Below, in pieces: positions 1 through 7,248 of a stretch of 7,513 nt of DNA. The notes under the pieces were generated by a model. The model ran no database searches and was not told the origin of the DNA. It worked only from the letters and a program-made list of their open reading frames with translations. Source of the DNA: an uncultured Clostridia bacterium (GTDB taxonomy: Bacteria; Bacillota; Clostridia; Christensenellales; UBA1242); assembly GCA_946487985.1 (NCBI GenBank), contig CAMLUY010000047.1, positions 1-7,513 of the forward strand. Reading direction: 5' to 3'. The first letter of the stretch is position 1. The number at the start of each line of letters is the position of its first letter. The translations under genes were made by a program, and so were the position numbers.

Positions 1-1
1 C

Positions 2-1282
2 ACAGGCAAACCAAAATGTTCTGAAAACTGCTCGCCAGCTTGTGATTGTGGTAAATATCTCGAAATATGGAATGATGTTTTCATGCAATACCGCGTGCAT
101 AATGCAGGTGAAAAAGCTGTCAAGCTTGACCGCCCGAATATTGACACAGGTATGGGGCTTGAACGCACGGTAGCCGTTCTCAATGGCGCGCAATGCGTGT
201 ATGATTTTGGCTGCTTGCGCCGCGTGATTGACTTTATTGGCACAAAAGCGGCAGTATCCTATCAGTCTTCCGATGCTGCAACTCGTGCATACAGGATTAT
301 CACTGACCACCTTCGTTCATCGGTTTTTATACTTGGTGATGAGCGCGGTGTTTTGCCATCAAACCTTGGTCAGGGGTATGTACTGCGCCGCTTTATTCGC
401 CGTGCAGTAAATTGCGCACGCAACATCGGCCTTGACTGCAAATATTTTGCAGATATTGCCGACATCTATGTCGACGAATATGGTCAGGACTATCAAGACA
501 TTCATGACAACCGCCAGCACATAAAAGACGAGCTCATCAGAGAAGTTGAGAAGTTCTCAAAAGCGCTTGAAGAGGGGCACAAAGAGTTTGAAAAGGTGCT
601 GCAAGGCATAGAAAAACATCGCCAGTTTGCCGCGCAGAAAGGCGAAACAGTAGAAAAGAAGCTGAGCGGCAAAGCAGTTTTCAGGCTTTACGACACGTTT
701 GGCTTTCCTTTTGAGTTGACAAAAGAGCTTGCTGCTGAACGCGGCTACCAAGTCGACAAAGATGAATTTGATGAAAAATATAAAGAGCACCAAGAAAAAT
801 CTCGTGTAGCCTCTGCCGGAACATTCAAAGGAGGACTTGCTGACGCATCAAAGCAGTCAGCTCGTCTTCATACTGCAACACATTTGCTTCTTGCCGGGCT
901 TCAAAATATGTTTGGTAAGCAGGTTGTTCAAAAGGGCTCTAACATCACACCAGAAAGACTGCGTTTTGACTTCAATCTTGACCATAAAATGACAGCAGAC
1001 GAACTTGAAAAACTTGAAAAGTTTGTCAATGACGCGATTGAACGTGACCTTCCAGTTAAGTGCGAAATAATGACGCTTGAACAAGCTAAGTCGTCAGGCG
1101 CTCATGGTACATTCACGTCAAAATATGGCGAAGAGGTAAAGGTGTACTCTATCGGTGACGTCAGCAAGGAAATTTGTGGAGGCCCTCACGCCGAACACAC
1201 TGGCGAGCTGCATCACTTTAAGATTGTAAAAGAGGAGTCATCTTCAAGCGGAGTTCGCCGCATCAAGGCAATTCTTGATTAA
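2..1282 (+). CDS. alaS: Alanine--tRNA ligase, C-terminal part (5' end outside window), short form without DHHA1/C-Ala domain
   Basis: Class II aminoacyl-tRNA synthetase that attaches alanine to tRNA-Ala in the cytoplasm and edits mischarged Ser/Gly-tRNA-Ala. The reading frame is open from base 2, so the ATG at 83 is internal; 426 residues are visible. Seen in order: a cysteine-rich loop (CSENCSPACDCG) followed by LEIWNDVFMQ, the motif 3 block GMGLER (residues 50-55), the helical tRNA-recognition region, the linker LYDTFGFP (229-236), then the editing domain with the zinc-type motifs HTATH (290-294) and CGGPH (392-396). In many AlaRS the last motif is CGGTH; here Thr is Pro. The protein ends about 30 residues after that motif with GVRRIKAILD, so the DHHA1 and C-Ala domains of ~870-residue bacterial AlaRS are absent. 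Short AlaRS of this shape are known in some lineages, so I treat it as intact rather than frameshifted. It is not obviously co-transcribed with the next gene. Confidence 0.95.
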   Translation, partial: TGKPKCSENCSPACDCGKYLEIWNDVFMQYRVHNAGEKAVKLDRPNIDTGMGLERTVAVLNGAQCVYDFGCLRRVIDFIGTKAAVSYQSSDAATRAYRIITDHLRSSVFILGDERGVLPSNLGQGYVLRRFIRRAVNCARNIGLDCKYFADIADIYVDEYGQDYQDIHDNRQHIKDELIREVEKFSKALEEGHKEFEKVLQGIEKHRQFAAQKGETVEKKLSGKAVFRLYDTFGFPFELTKELAAERGYQVDKDEFDEKYKEHQEKSRVASAGTFKGGLADASKQSARLHTATHLLLAGLQNMFGKQVVQKGSNITPERLRFDFNLDHKMTADELEKLEKFVNDAIERDLPVKCEIMTLEQAKSSGAHGTFTSKYGEEVKVYSIGDVSKEICGGPHAEHTGELHHFKIVKEESSSSGVRRIKAILD

Positions 1283-1309
1283 GAACATTGCGCTTGCCTA
1301 AAAATGATG

Positions 1310-1338
1310 TTGTAAAAAGCTAAGAAATATGTTATACT
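1310..1338 (+). promoter_or_regulatory. Sigma-A-type promoter for the DUF4097-like gene
   Basis: A -35 box TTGTAA (1310-1315) and a -10 box TATACT (1333-1338) are separated by exactly 17 bp in the gap after alaS. Transcription would start near 1345, giving a leader of about 50 nt that contains the hairpin at 1360-1388. Box matches are 4/6 and 5/6; assigned by eye only. Confidence 0.6.
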
Positions 1339-1359
1339 ACAAATGCTAACATAAAAAGA

Positions 1360-1388
1360 AAAAGCCGCGTCATTACAGCACGGCTTTT
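1360..1388 (+). terminator. Terminator-like hairpin between alaS and the DUF4097-like gene (possible attenuator)
   Basis: A perfect 8-bp stem, AAAAGCCG (1360-1367) with CGGCTTTT (1381-1388), encloses a 13-nt loop. On the plus strand the T-run is only four bases, lies within the stem and is followed directly by the GGAGG ribosome binding site (1389-1393), so termination would be weak. On the minus strand the stem is followed by a much better T-rich tract (TTTTTCTTTTT). It may end alaS transcription, or may reduce transcription from the promoter just upstream. Confidence 0.55.
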
Positions 1389-1397
1389 GGAGGATAA

Positions 1398-2822
1398 ATG
1401 GCCGAAGGAAAGATAAAAAGGGGATTTGCTGCATATTTATTTATATTGCTTATGGTTTTTGTTGCCGCATTTTTAATAATAATTGTGGTAATGATTTTTT
1501 CGCCTTTTAAAAATGTTTTGGGCTTCAAATATCTGTCATACAATATGAGCAACAACATAGTGCAGACCTCGTCTGAACAAGACATTGATTTTTCAACCAT
1601 AGACGAACTTTACGTCAACTGCAACAACGCTAATGTAGTCATTCAAAGAGATAATAATATTGACACAGATACAATCAGAATTGAAAACACATGCAAAGGC
1701 TTTGCACGTTCTTCTGACAATACAAGCTTTGATTACAACATAACTCTTACTGGCGCTTCAAACGATATATTAAACATTGATGTTCACGAGCCAGAGGGCT
1801 TCCTGTTCTTCGATAAAACCGTCACCATAAGCATACTTATTCCTGCAAAATCAAGCTATAATTTTGAAAATACCGATGTCAATATTTCAAACACAACAGG
1901 CAGTATCATGATTGGCAATAGAAATTTGCTCAGTGAAAATAATCCAGAAGTAAAAACCAGTCTTGACATCAACACGTTAAGCATAAAAACCAACAAGGGG
2001 CGTATTTATTTTTATAAATACCTAGACGGCACTTTCAATAACCTCTTTATCAAAACTTCGTCAAGCGAAGTCACAAGCTATGTCAGTGACCTGAGCTTTA
2101 CCAATAAACTATCTCTCTACACAGATAAGGGCTCATTCGATTTTTCAAGCCTGAAATATACAGGCGCTTTTACAAACAATTATAATGCTGAAATCACTCT
2201 CAATAATGGAGATTTGGCTGTACAAACTCTTGATGGTAATGTAAACCTTAAAATGGTAAGCGGCTACTTCGACGTTGCAAATCTCAACGGTTCATTGTGC
2301 TCAAACGACATGATTGAACAGATGCAGCGCGCAACAATCAGCATTGATAAAATTGACGGAAATGTCAGTCTGCCATTTGCAAATGATTCAAGAATAAACA
2401 TAGGCGAGTTGACATCAGGAAGCCAAATTTATGTTAAAGGCACATCGGGCTCAATTAATATCAATGGATTGAACGGTAAAGGCTTCCTTGAAATGTCATC
2501 AGGTGACATCAATGTTACAACTTATTCTGACGACTTAAAAGTCAAAACAACCAGCGGCGATATTAATATATCTTATCAGAGCCCAGCGATCGTCAATGAA
2601 ACCATTTTTGAAACAAATTCAGGCGAAATAAATCTCCAAATTCTCGGTAATTTGAGCTTTATTCTTCGTATATACGACACAAGCGGAAACTATCGCGATG
2701 GTCGCAATATATGGTTTGAATATTTCGGCAACAGTTTTTCAAATCCACTGATTGTGAACAGCGGCAGCAAATACCTTACTATAAAATCAAATTCCGATAT
2801 TTCAATTTCGTTAATAAAATAA
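1398..2822 (+). CDS. Membrane-anchored DUF4097-type beta-strand repeat protein
   Basis: A 474-residue protein of unknown function. Residues 1-9 are basic (K5, K7, R8) and are followed by one long hydrophobic helix (about 10-34). No signal-peptidase site or lipobox is evident, so it looks like an N-terminal anchor with the rest outside the cell. The remainder is rich in Ser, Thr, Asn and Asp with short alternating hydrophobic strands. From about residue 340 a turn motif recurs: SGSININ, SSGDINV, TSGDINI, NSGEINL, spaced 15-30 residues apart. Looser versions occur earlier (NKGRIYF, DKGSFDF, NNGDLAV). This is the pattern of the DUF4097 'putative adhesin' family, which is thought to fold as a stacked beta structure; the adhesin label is not evidence of adhesion. 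The start is supported by GGAGG at 1389-1393, four bases before the ATG. It has its own promoter and terminator. The PadR regulator and DUF1700 gene often beside such proteins in Firmicutes are not in the window. Confidence 0.8.
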   Translation: MAEGKIKRGFAAYLFILLMVFVAAFLIIIVVMIFSPFKNVLGFKYLSYNMSNNIVQTSSEQDIDFSTIDELYVNCNNANVVIQRDNNIDTDTIRIENTCKGFARSSDNTSFDYNITLTGASNDILNIDVHEPEGFLFFDKTVTISILIPAKSSYNFENTDVNISNTTGSIMIGNRNLLSENNPEVKTSLDINTLSIKTNKGRIYFYKYLDGTFNNLFIKTSSSEVTSYVSDLSFTNKLSLYTDKGSFDFSSLKYTGAFTNNYNAEITLNNGDLAVQTLDGNVNLKMVSGYFDVANLNGSLCSNDMIEQMQRATISIDKIDGNVSLPFANDSRINIGELTSGSQIYVKGTSGSININGLNGKGFLEMSSGDINVTTYSDDLKVKTTSGDINISYQSPAIVNETIFETNSGEINLQILGNLSFILRIYDTSGNYRDGRNIWFEYFGNSFSNPLIVNSGSKYLTIKSNSDISISLIK

Positions 2823-2828
2823 AAATTT

Positions 2829-2857
2829 AAAAAGGCATCAAACTTCGATGCCTTTTT
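2829..2857 (+). terminator. Rho-independent terminator after the DUF4097-like gene
   Basis: The 11-bp stem pairs AAAAAGGCATC (2829-2839) with GATGCCTTTTT (2847-2857) around a 7-nt loop, starting 6 bp after the stop codon. The GC core is GGCATC/GATGCC, with A and T runs on either side, so it could also work on the other strand. Confidence 0.9.
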
Positions 2858-2859
2858 AT

Positions 2860-2888
2860 TTGAATTTGCTTATTTTTTCTGATATAAT
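2860..2888 (+). promoter_or_regulatory. Extended -10 promoter for the nuclease-ATPase operon
   Basis: The -35 box TTGAAT (2860-2865) and a perfect -10 box TATAAT (2883-2888) are 17 bp apart, and a TG dinucleotide at 2880-2881 makes an extended -10. The -35 box begins two bases after the preceding terminator's T-run. Transcription would start near 2895, only about 10 nt before the start codon at 2905. Confidence 0.8.
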
Positions 2889-2893
2889 TTTTA

Positions 2894-2899
2894 AAGAGG
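2894..2899 (+). promoter_or_regulatory. Ribosome binding site that fixes the start of the metallophosphoesterase gene
   Basis: AAGAGG ends five bases before the ATG at 2905. An in-frame ATG at 2848 lies inside the terminator hairpin and upstream of the promoter, so it cannot be the start used from this promoter. Residues from 2905 (MKLLHAADIHLG) match the family's N-terminus. Confidence 0.8.
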
Positions 2900-2904
2900 T
2901 ACAT

Positions 2905-3945
2905 ATGAAATTATTGCACGCAGCCGATATTCACTTAGGCGCTAAAAACTCAAAATTACCCTTAGACAGGCAAAATTTACTTCGTTCAGAGCAAGTCCTG
3001 CAAATTCGTGAACTTTTTTCACATGCAGATGAAGACGGCTTTGACGCAATCTTGATATGCGGTGATCTTTTTCATGCAAAAAAACTGCAATCAAAGATAA
3101 CCACAGGCTTTTTTAGCTCTGTAAAAGAATTTTCAGGTCCTGTACTTTACATAAAAGGCAATCACGACGAAAAATTTGATTTTGAATTTGAGTTGCCAAA
3201 AAATTTTATTGTTCTCGATGAAAATAATCCTTGCTTTACACTGAAAAATACAACCTTTTGGGGGCAGGTTGACCCGCAAACAATCAGACAAAACTACAAC
3301 CCAGAAAATCAAAATGTTATTCTTTTGCATGGTGATTTTGAAAAGACAAACAGCAACGACTATTTTGACATTACAAAGTACACGGACAATTTTCATTTTG
3401 ATTACATCGCGCTTGGTCATGTGCACACATTTTCATATAAGTCGGTTTCAGGCATGCCTGCCGTGTATCCAGGCAGCTTGTTTTCAAATGGGTTTGATGA
3501 GTGCGGTGATAAGGGCTATGTATCAGTCAATCTCGAAAACAAAAAGTTTGCATTTCAAAAGTTTGCAGGGCGCCGTTACATCATTTGCAACTGCGATATA
3601 ACAGGCTTCAATACATATGAGGAGCTTCATAAAATTGTCATCTCAGCGATTAAAGACTCTGGCGAGAGCAAATCAGATTTATTGCGCGTGATTTTGCAGG
3701 GTTACTACTCTGAAAACAGCGAAAAATATCTGCAAACTCTGCAATCGTCACTGTCTGAATATTTTTACATTGAAATAGTTGACAACAGCAAACTTAAAAT
3801 AGATTTTGATAAATTAAAAAATGAAAAACTATCCTTCAAATCAGAATTTCTTTTGCTGCTTGAACAAAATGAACCTGACGAACAGGTACGCAACGAAATC
3901 GCGCGACTAGGCATAGAGGCTCTGCGCGGGGAGGATATCTCATGA
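2905..3945 (+). CDS. SbcD/Mre11-like metallophosphoesterase, DNA repair exonuclease subunit (YhaO-like)
   Basis: A 346-residue calcineurin-like phosphoesterase of the SbcD/Mre11/YhaO group, expected to be a metal-dependent cytoplasmic DNA nuclease. The phosphoesterase motifs are all present in order: D8-x-H10 in ADIHLG, G53-D54 in CGDLFH, G85-N86-H87-D88, H142-G-D, and G171-H-x-H174. These supply the expected two-metal ligands, so it should be active. The final aspartate of the common GDLFD form is His57 here; that residue is not one of the usual ligands. Residues from about 225 form a smaller C-terminal region that I cannot assign by motif; in this family it contacts the ATPase. The start is at 2905, not the longer in-frame 2848. 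Its TGA overlaps the ATG of the next gene (ATGA at 3942-3945), so the two proteins are very probably made together as one complex. The closest familiar comparison is B. subtilis YhaO with YhaN, rather than SbcD with the much longer SbcC. Confidence 0.88.
   Translation: MKLLHAADIHLGAKNSKLPLDRQNLLRSEQVLQIRELFSHADEDGFDAILICGDLFHAKKLQSKITTGFFSSVKEFSGPVLYIKGNHDEKFDFEFELPKNFIVLDENNPCFTLKNTTFWGQVDPQTIRQNYNPENQNVILLHGDFEKTNSNDYFDITKYTDNFHFDYIALGHVHTFSYKSVSGMPAVYPGSLFSNGFDECGDKGYVSVNLENKKFAFQKFAGRRYIICNCDITGFNTYEELHKIVISAIKDSGESKSDLLRVILQGYYSENSEKYLQTLQSSLSEYFYIEIVDNSKLKIDFDKLKNEKLSFKSEFLLLLEQNEPDEQVRNEIARLGIEALRGEDIS
3928..3934 (+). promoter_or_regulatory. Ribosome binding site for the ATPase gene inside the end of the nuclease gene
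   Basis: GGGGAGG lies seven bases before the ATG at 3942, within the last codons of the upstream gene. With the ATGA overlap it indicates translational coupling and supports this start for the ATPase. Confidence 0.85.
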
Positions 3946-5705
3946 AACTGCTTTCACTTCATATTGAAAACTTTGGCAAGCTGCACAATTTTGACTATAC
4001 ATTTTCGCCAAACCTTAATGTGCTACTTAAAGAAAATGGTTGGGGCAAAACTACGCTATCAATATTTTTAAAGGCTATGTTTTATGGCATGCCGGCAAAG
4101 ACGCGGGGTGATGAGTACAAGTCAGAACGCAGCCGATACATGCCTTGGCAGGGCGGTGCGTATGGCGGATATGTTGAGTTTGAAAAGGACGGCAAAAAAT
4201 ATCGCGTGACTCGCTATTTTGGCAAAACGCCAGAAGCTGACACTTTTGAGCTTTTTGACTATCAAACCAATACAACAGTGAAAAGTGAAAATACGCCGCT
4301 TGGGGTTGAAATATTTGGCATAGGCGAGGAGTCTTTTCGTATGACAGCCTTCTTTCCGCAAATGAATTTCAGAAGTGCAACAAATCCTGAACTGACAGCT
4401 TCGCTTACAGGAGTGAATCAATATCAAAACGACCTTGCTTGCATTGACAGCGCAATCAAACGCCTCAAAGAAAGGCGGCTTTCACTCAAAAGGCAACTTC
4501 CAGATAAGGCCGAAACAGAAAAATTGCGTTTAACCTGCAATGACCTCAAAAATCAATCGGCGCAGCTTGAAAACCAAATATCTGACTGTCAGGATAAATT
4601 ACTGAATCTTCAACAGCAACAAGAAATACTTTCAAAACAAACCGAAATTGAACGAGAAAAGTACAAGATTGCCTTTCAAAATTTTGAAAAAAATCAGGAA
4701 ATTGAAAAGCAAATATCACAAATCAGCCAAGATATATCTCAACAATATCTCAAACAGTCAGAATTGCAAAAGCAAGCGATTTCAAATCTGCAAAATCTTG
4801 AAAGGGCAGGTTCGCCAAATAAATTTATCTATGCGACAATATCGATTTGCGCAGCCCTAATTGTGATTTTGGCAATTCTGTTTGCAACAAAATCCATCTC
4901 ACTACTCACTTTCATAATTATATCATGTTTTCTGGTGATTTTTGCAACCATCGCTGTAATAGCAGTTATCAAGGTCAAGAAAAAACAACATCATCAATCA
5001 AATGATAATTCCTTTGAAACGCTTGTTCAAAAAAGCCAACAAGTCATCAAAGAGCTTGAAGCCAAACTTGAAATTTTAAAAAATATGCAAAATGAAAGCA
5101 AAAACTCGCAGCCAGACAGGACCAGCTTGGAGAATGCAAAAGACAGCCAATCAGACTGCGAAATATCGATTATCACAACAGAAAATGAAATAAAAACCAA
5201 CCGCACAAATCTTGACAGAGTCCTTGACGAGATTGAAAGATATCAATCACTACGCGATACAAGCCTTGCGCTTGAAAAAGATTTAAATCACAAACTGCTA
5301 CTTCTTGATAAAACAATTTCTTACTTGACTACGGCGAAAGACAATGTGTCGTCAAGATATGTCAGCTTCATCAACAAAGAGTTTACCGATATCATTGGTA
5401 AGTTCGGCGTAGACGGCAACAGGTTCTTGATTGACAACCAATGGAAAGTCAAAGAGCAGACAGACTTAGGCTCAAAGGAATACGAGTTCTCGTCATATGG
5501 CTATCAAGATATAATCTCATTTTGCCAAAGAATAAGCCTTATCAGCAGGATTTATACCTCATGCAAGCCATTCATTCTTCTTGACGACACCTTTGTAAAC
5601 CTGGATGATCATATGCTTGCCTGCGCAAAAGAGGTGGTAGGACAGCTTGCAAAAAACTATCAGGTAATTTACATCTGCTGCAATTCAAGATCAAGTTTTC
5701 AATAA
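3942..5705 (+). CDS. Rad50/SbcC/YhaN-like coiled-coil ATPase with two central transmembrane helices
   Basis: A 587-residue SMC-type ATPase, presumably the partner of the upstream nuclease. The N-terminal lobe begins IENFGKL (residues 8-14) and has the Walker A segment KENGWGKTT (30-38); the usual first Gly of GxxxxGKT is Lys30. Long Gln/Glu/Lys-rich stretches (about 150-290 and 350-465) look like two coiled-coil arms. Between them, where SbcC and Rad50 carry a zinc hook, there is no CxxC; instead there are two hydrophobic helices (about 295-316 and 319-343) followed by KVKKK. The C-terminal lobe has an ABC-signature-like SSYGYQD (517-523), Walker B FILLDD (544-549) and D-loop NLDD (553-556). 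The switch-histidine position, usually in a TCH context, reads CCN with Asn581. At 587 residues it is far shorter than SbcC (~1000) or YhaN (~960). It overlaps the upstream gene by 4 bases. Loss of the zinc hook suggests membrane tethering of the complex; that is inference. Confidence 0.85.
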   Translation: MKLLSLHIENFGKLHNFDYTFSPNLNVLLKENGWGKTTLSIFLKAMFYGMPAKTRGDEYKSERSRYMPWQGGAYGGYVEFEKDGKKYRVTRYFGKTPEADTFELFDYQTNTTVKSENTPLGVEIFGIGEESFRMTAFFPQMNFRSATNPELTASLTGVNQYQNDLACIDSAIKRLKERRLSLKRQLPDKAETEKLRLTCNDLKNQSAQLENQISDCQDKLLNLQQQQEILSKQTEIEREKYKIAFQNFEKNQEIEKQISQISQDISQQYLKQSELQKQAISNLQNLERAGSPNKFIYATISICAALIVILAILFATKSISLLTFIIISCFLVIFATIAVIAVIKVKKKQHHQSNDNSFETLVQKSQQVIKELEAKLEILKNMQNESKNSQPDRTSLENAKDSQSDCEISIITTENEIKTNRTNLDRVLDEIERYQSLRDTSLALEKDLNHKLLLLDKTISYLTTAKDNVSSRYVSFINKEFTDIIGKFGVDGNRFLIDNQWKVKEQTDLGSKEYEFSSYGYQDIISFCQRISLISRIYTSCKPFILLDDTFVNLDDHMLACAKEVVGQLAKNYQVIYICCNSRSSFQ

Positions 5706-5716
5706 ATTAAATCAAT

Positions 5717-5761
5717 AAAAAACCAAGCTTTTGAGTACGCCCCAAAATAGCTTGGTTTTTT
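5717..5761. terminator. Bidirectional terminator between the ATPase gene and proS
   Basis: A 13-bp perfect stem pairs AAAAAACCAAGCT (5717-5729) with AGCTTGGTTTTTT (5749-5761) around a 19-nt loop. It lies in the 67-bp gap between two convergent stop codons and has six T's on the 3' side of each strand, so one element can end both transcripts. Confidence 0.9.
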
Positions 5762-5772
5762 GTTCAATTATT

Positions 5773-7203
5773 TTAATACTGGATTCCCCAGTACAACATA
5801 TGTTTTGCTTTTTTGCCGCAAACAATACAGTGGTCAGAGATATGCTCCTCTTCAAAAGGTATGCACCTTGATTTCATGCCTCTGATTTCTTTCATCTTCA
5901 ATTCGCACTCTGGGTCGCCGCACCACATAGCCTTGATGAACCCTGGCTTGCTGTACATGATATTCTTTACTTCGTCAAGAGTAGTGCAGGTATATGTCCG
6001 CTCTTGCGTGTGCTTCAACGCTTTTTCATACATGCAATGTTGTATGTCTTCAAGAAGCTCGCAAACTTTGTTATCGACTTCATCAATGCTTACAGTGTAT
6101 TTTTGTCCATTATCACGGCGAACAAGAACTACTTGCTTGTTCTCAATATCGCGTGGACCTATCTCAATTCTTACTGGCAGCCCCTTCATTTCGTATTCAG
6201 CGAATTTAAATCCCGCCGACTTGTCTGATGTATCGGTGCAAACTCGCAAGCCCTTATCAGATAACGCCTTACTGATGCTTTGAACAGCACTCAGCACCTT
6301 CTCATCATTTCTGATTGAGATTACAACCACTTGTTTAGGCGCAATTTTTGGTGGCAGTACAAGCCCATTGTCATCACCATGAACCATGATAAGCGAACCA
6401 ATAATTCGCGTGCTGCAACCCCATGATGTCTGATATACATATTGCCACTTGTTGTTTCTGTCAACAAACTTCATATCAAATGGCACAGAAAATTTTTGAC
6501 CAAAATAGTGTGAAGTCGCAGATTGCAATGACACACCGTCGTACATCATTGCTTCAAGCGAAAGGGTGTATTCAGCTCCCGCAAACTTTTCCTTTTCGGT
6601 TTTCTTGCCAGTAATTACAGGTATTGCCAAATATTCTTCAAAAAGCTTTTTGTATACATTCATCATCTTGAAGGTCTCTTCTTCTGCTTCTTTTGCCGTT
6701 TCATGCACTGTGTGACCTTCTTGCCATAAAAATTCACGAGTTCTTAAAAATGGACGGGTGGTTTTCTCCCAACGAACAACGCTGCACCACTGATTATACA
6801 ATTTTGGCAAATCTCTGTATGATTTGACTATGTTTGAGTAGTAGTCGCAAAACAATGTTTCAGATGTAGGTCGCACGCACAATCGTTCTTCAAGCTTGTT
6901 CTTGCCGCCGTGAGTTACCCAAGCAACTTCTGGCGCGAATCCCTCAACATGCTCAGCTTCTTTGTTCAGCAGGCTTTCAGGTATAAACATAGGCATATAC
7001 AAGTTCTCATGCCCACTTTCTTTAAACATTTTGTCAAGAACGTTTTTAATGTTTTCCCAAATAGCAAAAGCGTATGGTTCAACAACCATGCAGCCTTTTA
7101 CCGATGTATAATAGGCAAGATGCGCCTGCTTGACAATGTCTGTATACCACTGCGCAAAGTCAACATCGCGCGATGTAATTTTCTCGTTTTTTACAATAGC
7201 CAT
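5773..7203 (-). CDS. proS: Proline--tRNA ligase, archaeal/eukaryotic-type (type 3)
   Basis: Class II synthetase of 476 residues that charges tRNA-Pro with proline in the cytoplasm. Seen in order: SRDVDFAQWY (11-20) at the N-terminus, the motif 1 region ending YMPMFIPE (69-76), RPTSE (111-115), motif 2 around VVRWEK and LRTREFLWQEGH (153-164), and motif 3 GCSTRIIGS (262-270) followed by HGDDNG. The anticodon-binding domain follows (about 290-390). The C-terminal zinc-type domain has C428-x4-C433 and C459-x2-C462 and ends in Tyr476, as expected of the archaeal-type enzyme. The long YbaK-like editing insertion of E. coli-type ProRS is absent. This form is found in many Clostridia and Mollicutes. 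The start at 7203 has a GGA-type ribosome binding site 8 bases upstream; a longer in-frame start at 7296 lies upstream of the promoter and is rejected. The leader is only about 40 nt, so there is no room for a T-box riboswitch. Confidence 0.97.
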   Translation of the reverse strand: MAIVKNEKITSRDVDFAQWYTDIVKQAHLAYYTSVKGCMVVEPYAFAIWENIKNVLDKMFKESGHENLYMPMFIPESLLNKEAEHVEGFAPEVAWVTHGGKNKLEERLCVRPTSETLFCDYYSNIVKSYRDLPKLYNQWCSVVRWEKTTRPFLRTREFLWQEGHTVHETAKEAEEETFKMMNVYKKLFEEYLAIPVITGKKTEKEKFAGAEYTLSLEAMMYDGVSLQSATSHYFGQKFSVPFDMKFVDRNNKWQYVYQTSWGCSTRIIGSLIMVHGDDNGLVLPPKIAPKQVVVISIRNDEKVLSAVQSISKALSDKGLRVCTDTSDKSAGFKFAEYEMKGLPVRIEIGPRDIENKQVVLVRRDNGQKYTVSIDEVDNKVCELLEDIQHCMYEKALKHTQERTYTCTTLDEVKNIMYSKPGFIKAMWCGDPECELKMKEIRGMKSRCIPFEEEHISDHCIVCGKKAKHMLYWGIQY

Positions 7204-7248
7204 TTTTCTCTTCCTTTTGAATATATTAAGTCTTTTAATATGCACATT

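Noticed and set aside
83..1282. The ATG at 83 as the start of an independent 399-residue protein
   Set aside because: The frame is open to base 2 and the residues before it (LEIWNDVF) are conserved AlaRS sequence, so the gene is simply cut by the window edge.
2848..2904. A 19-residue N-terminal extension of the metallophosphoesterase from an in-frame ATG at 2848
   Set aside because: The ATG lies inside the terminator hairpin and upstream of the -10 box, has no ribosome binding site, and the family N-terminus begins at 2905.
5813..6283. A 156-residue plus-strand open frame (with others at 5994-6228 and 6910-7269)
   Set aside because: These lie antisense to the highly conserved proS gene, have no ribosome binding site that I can see, and resemble no protein family.
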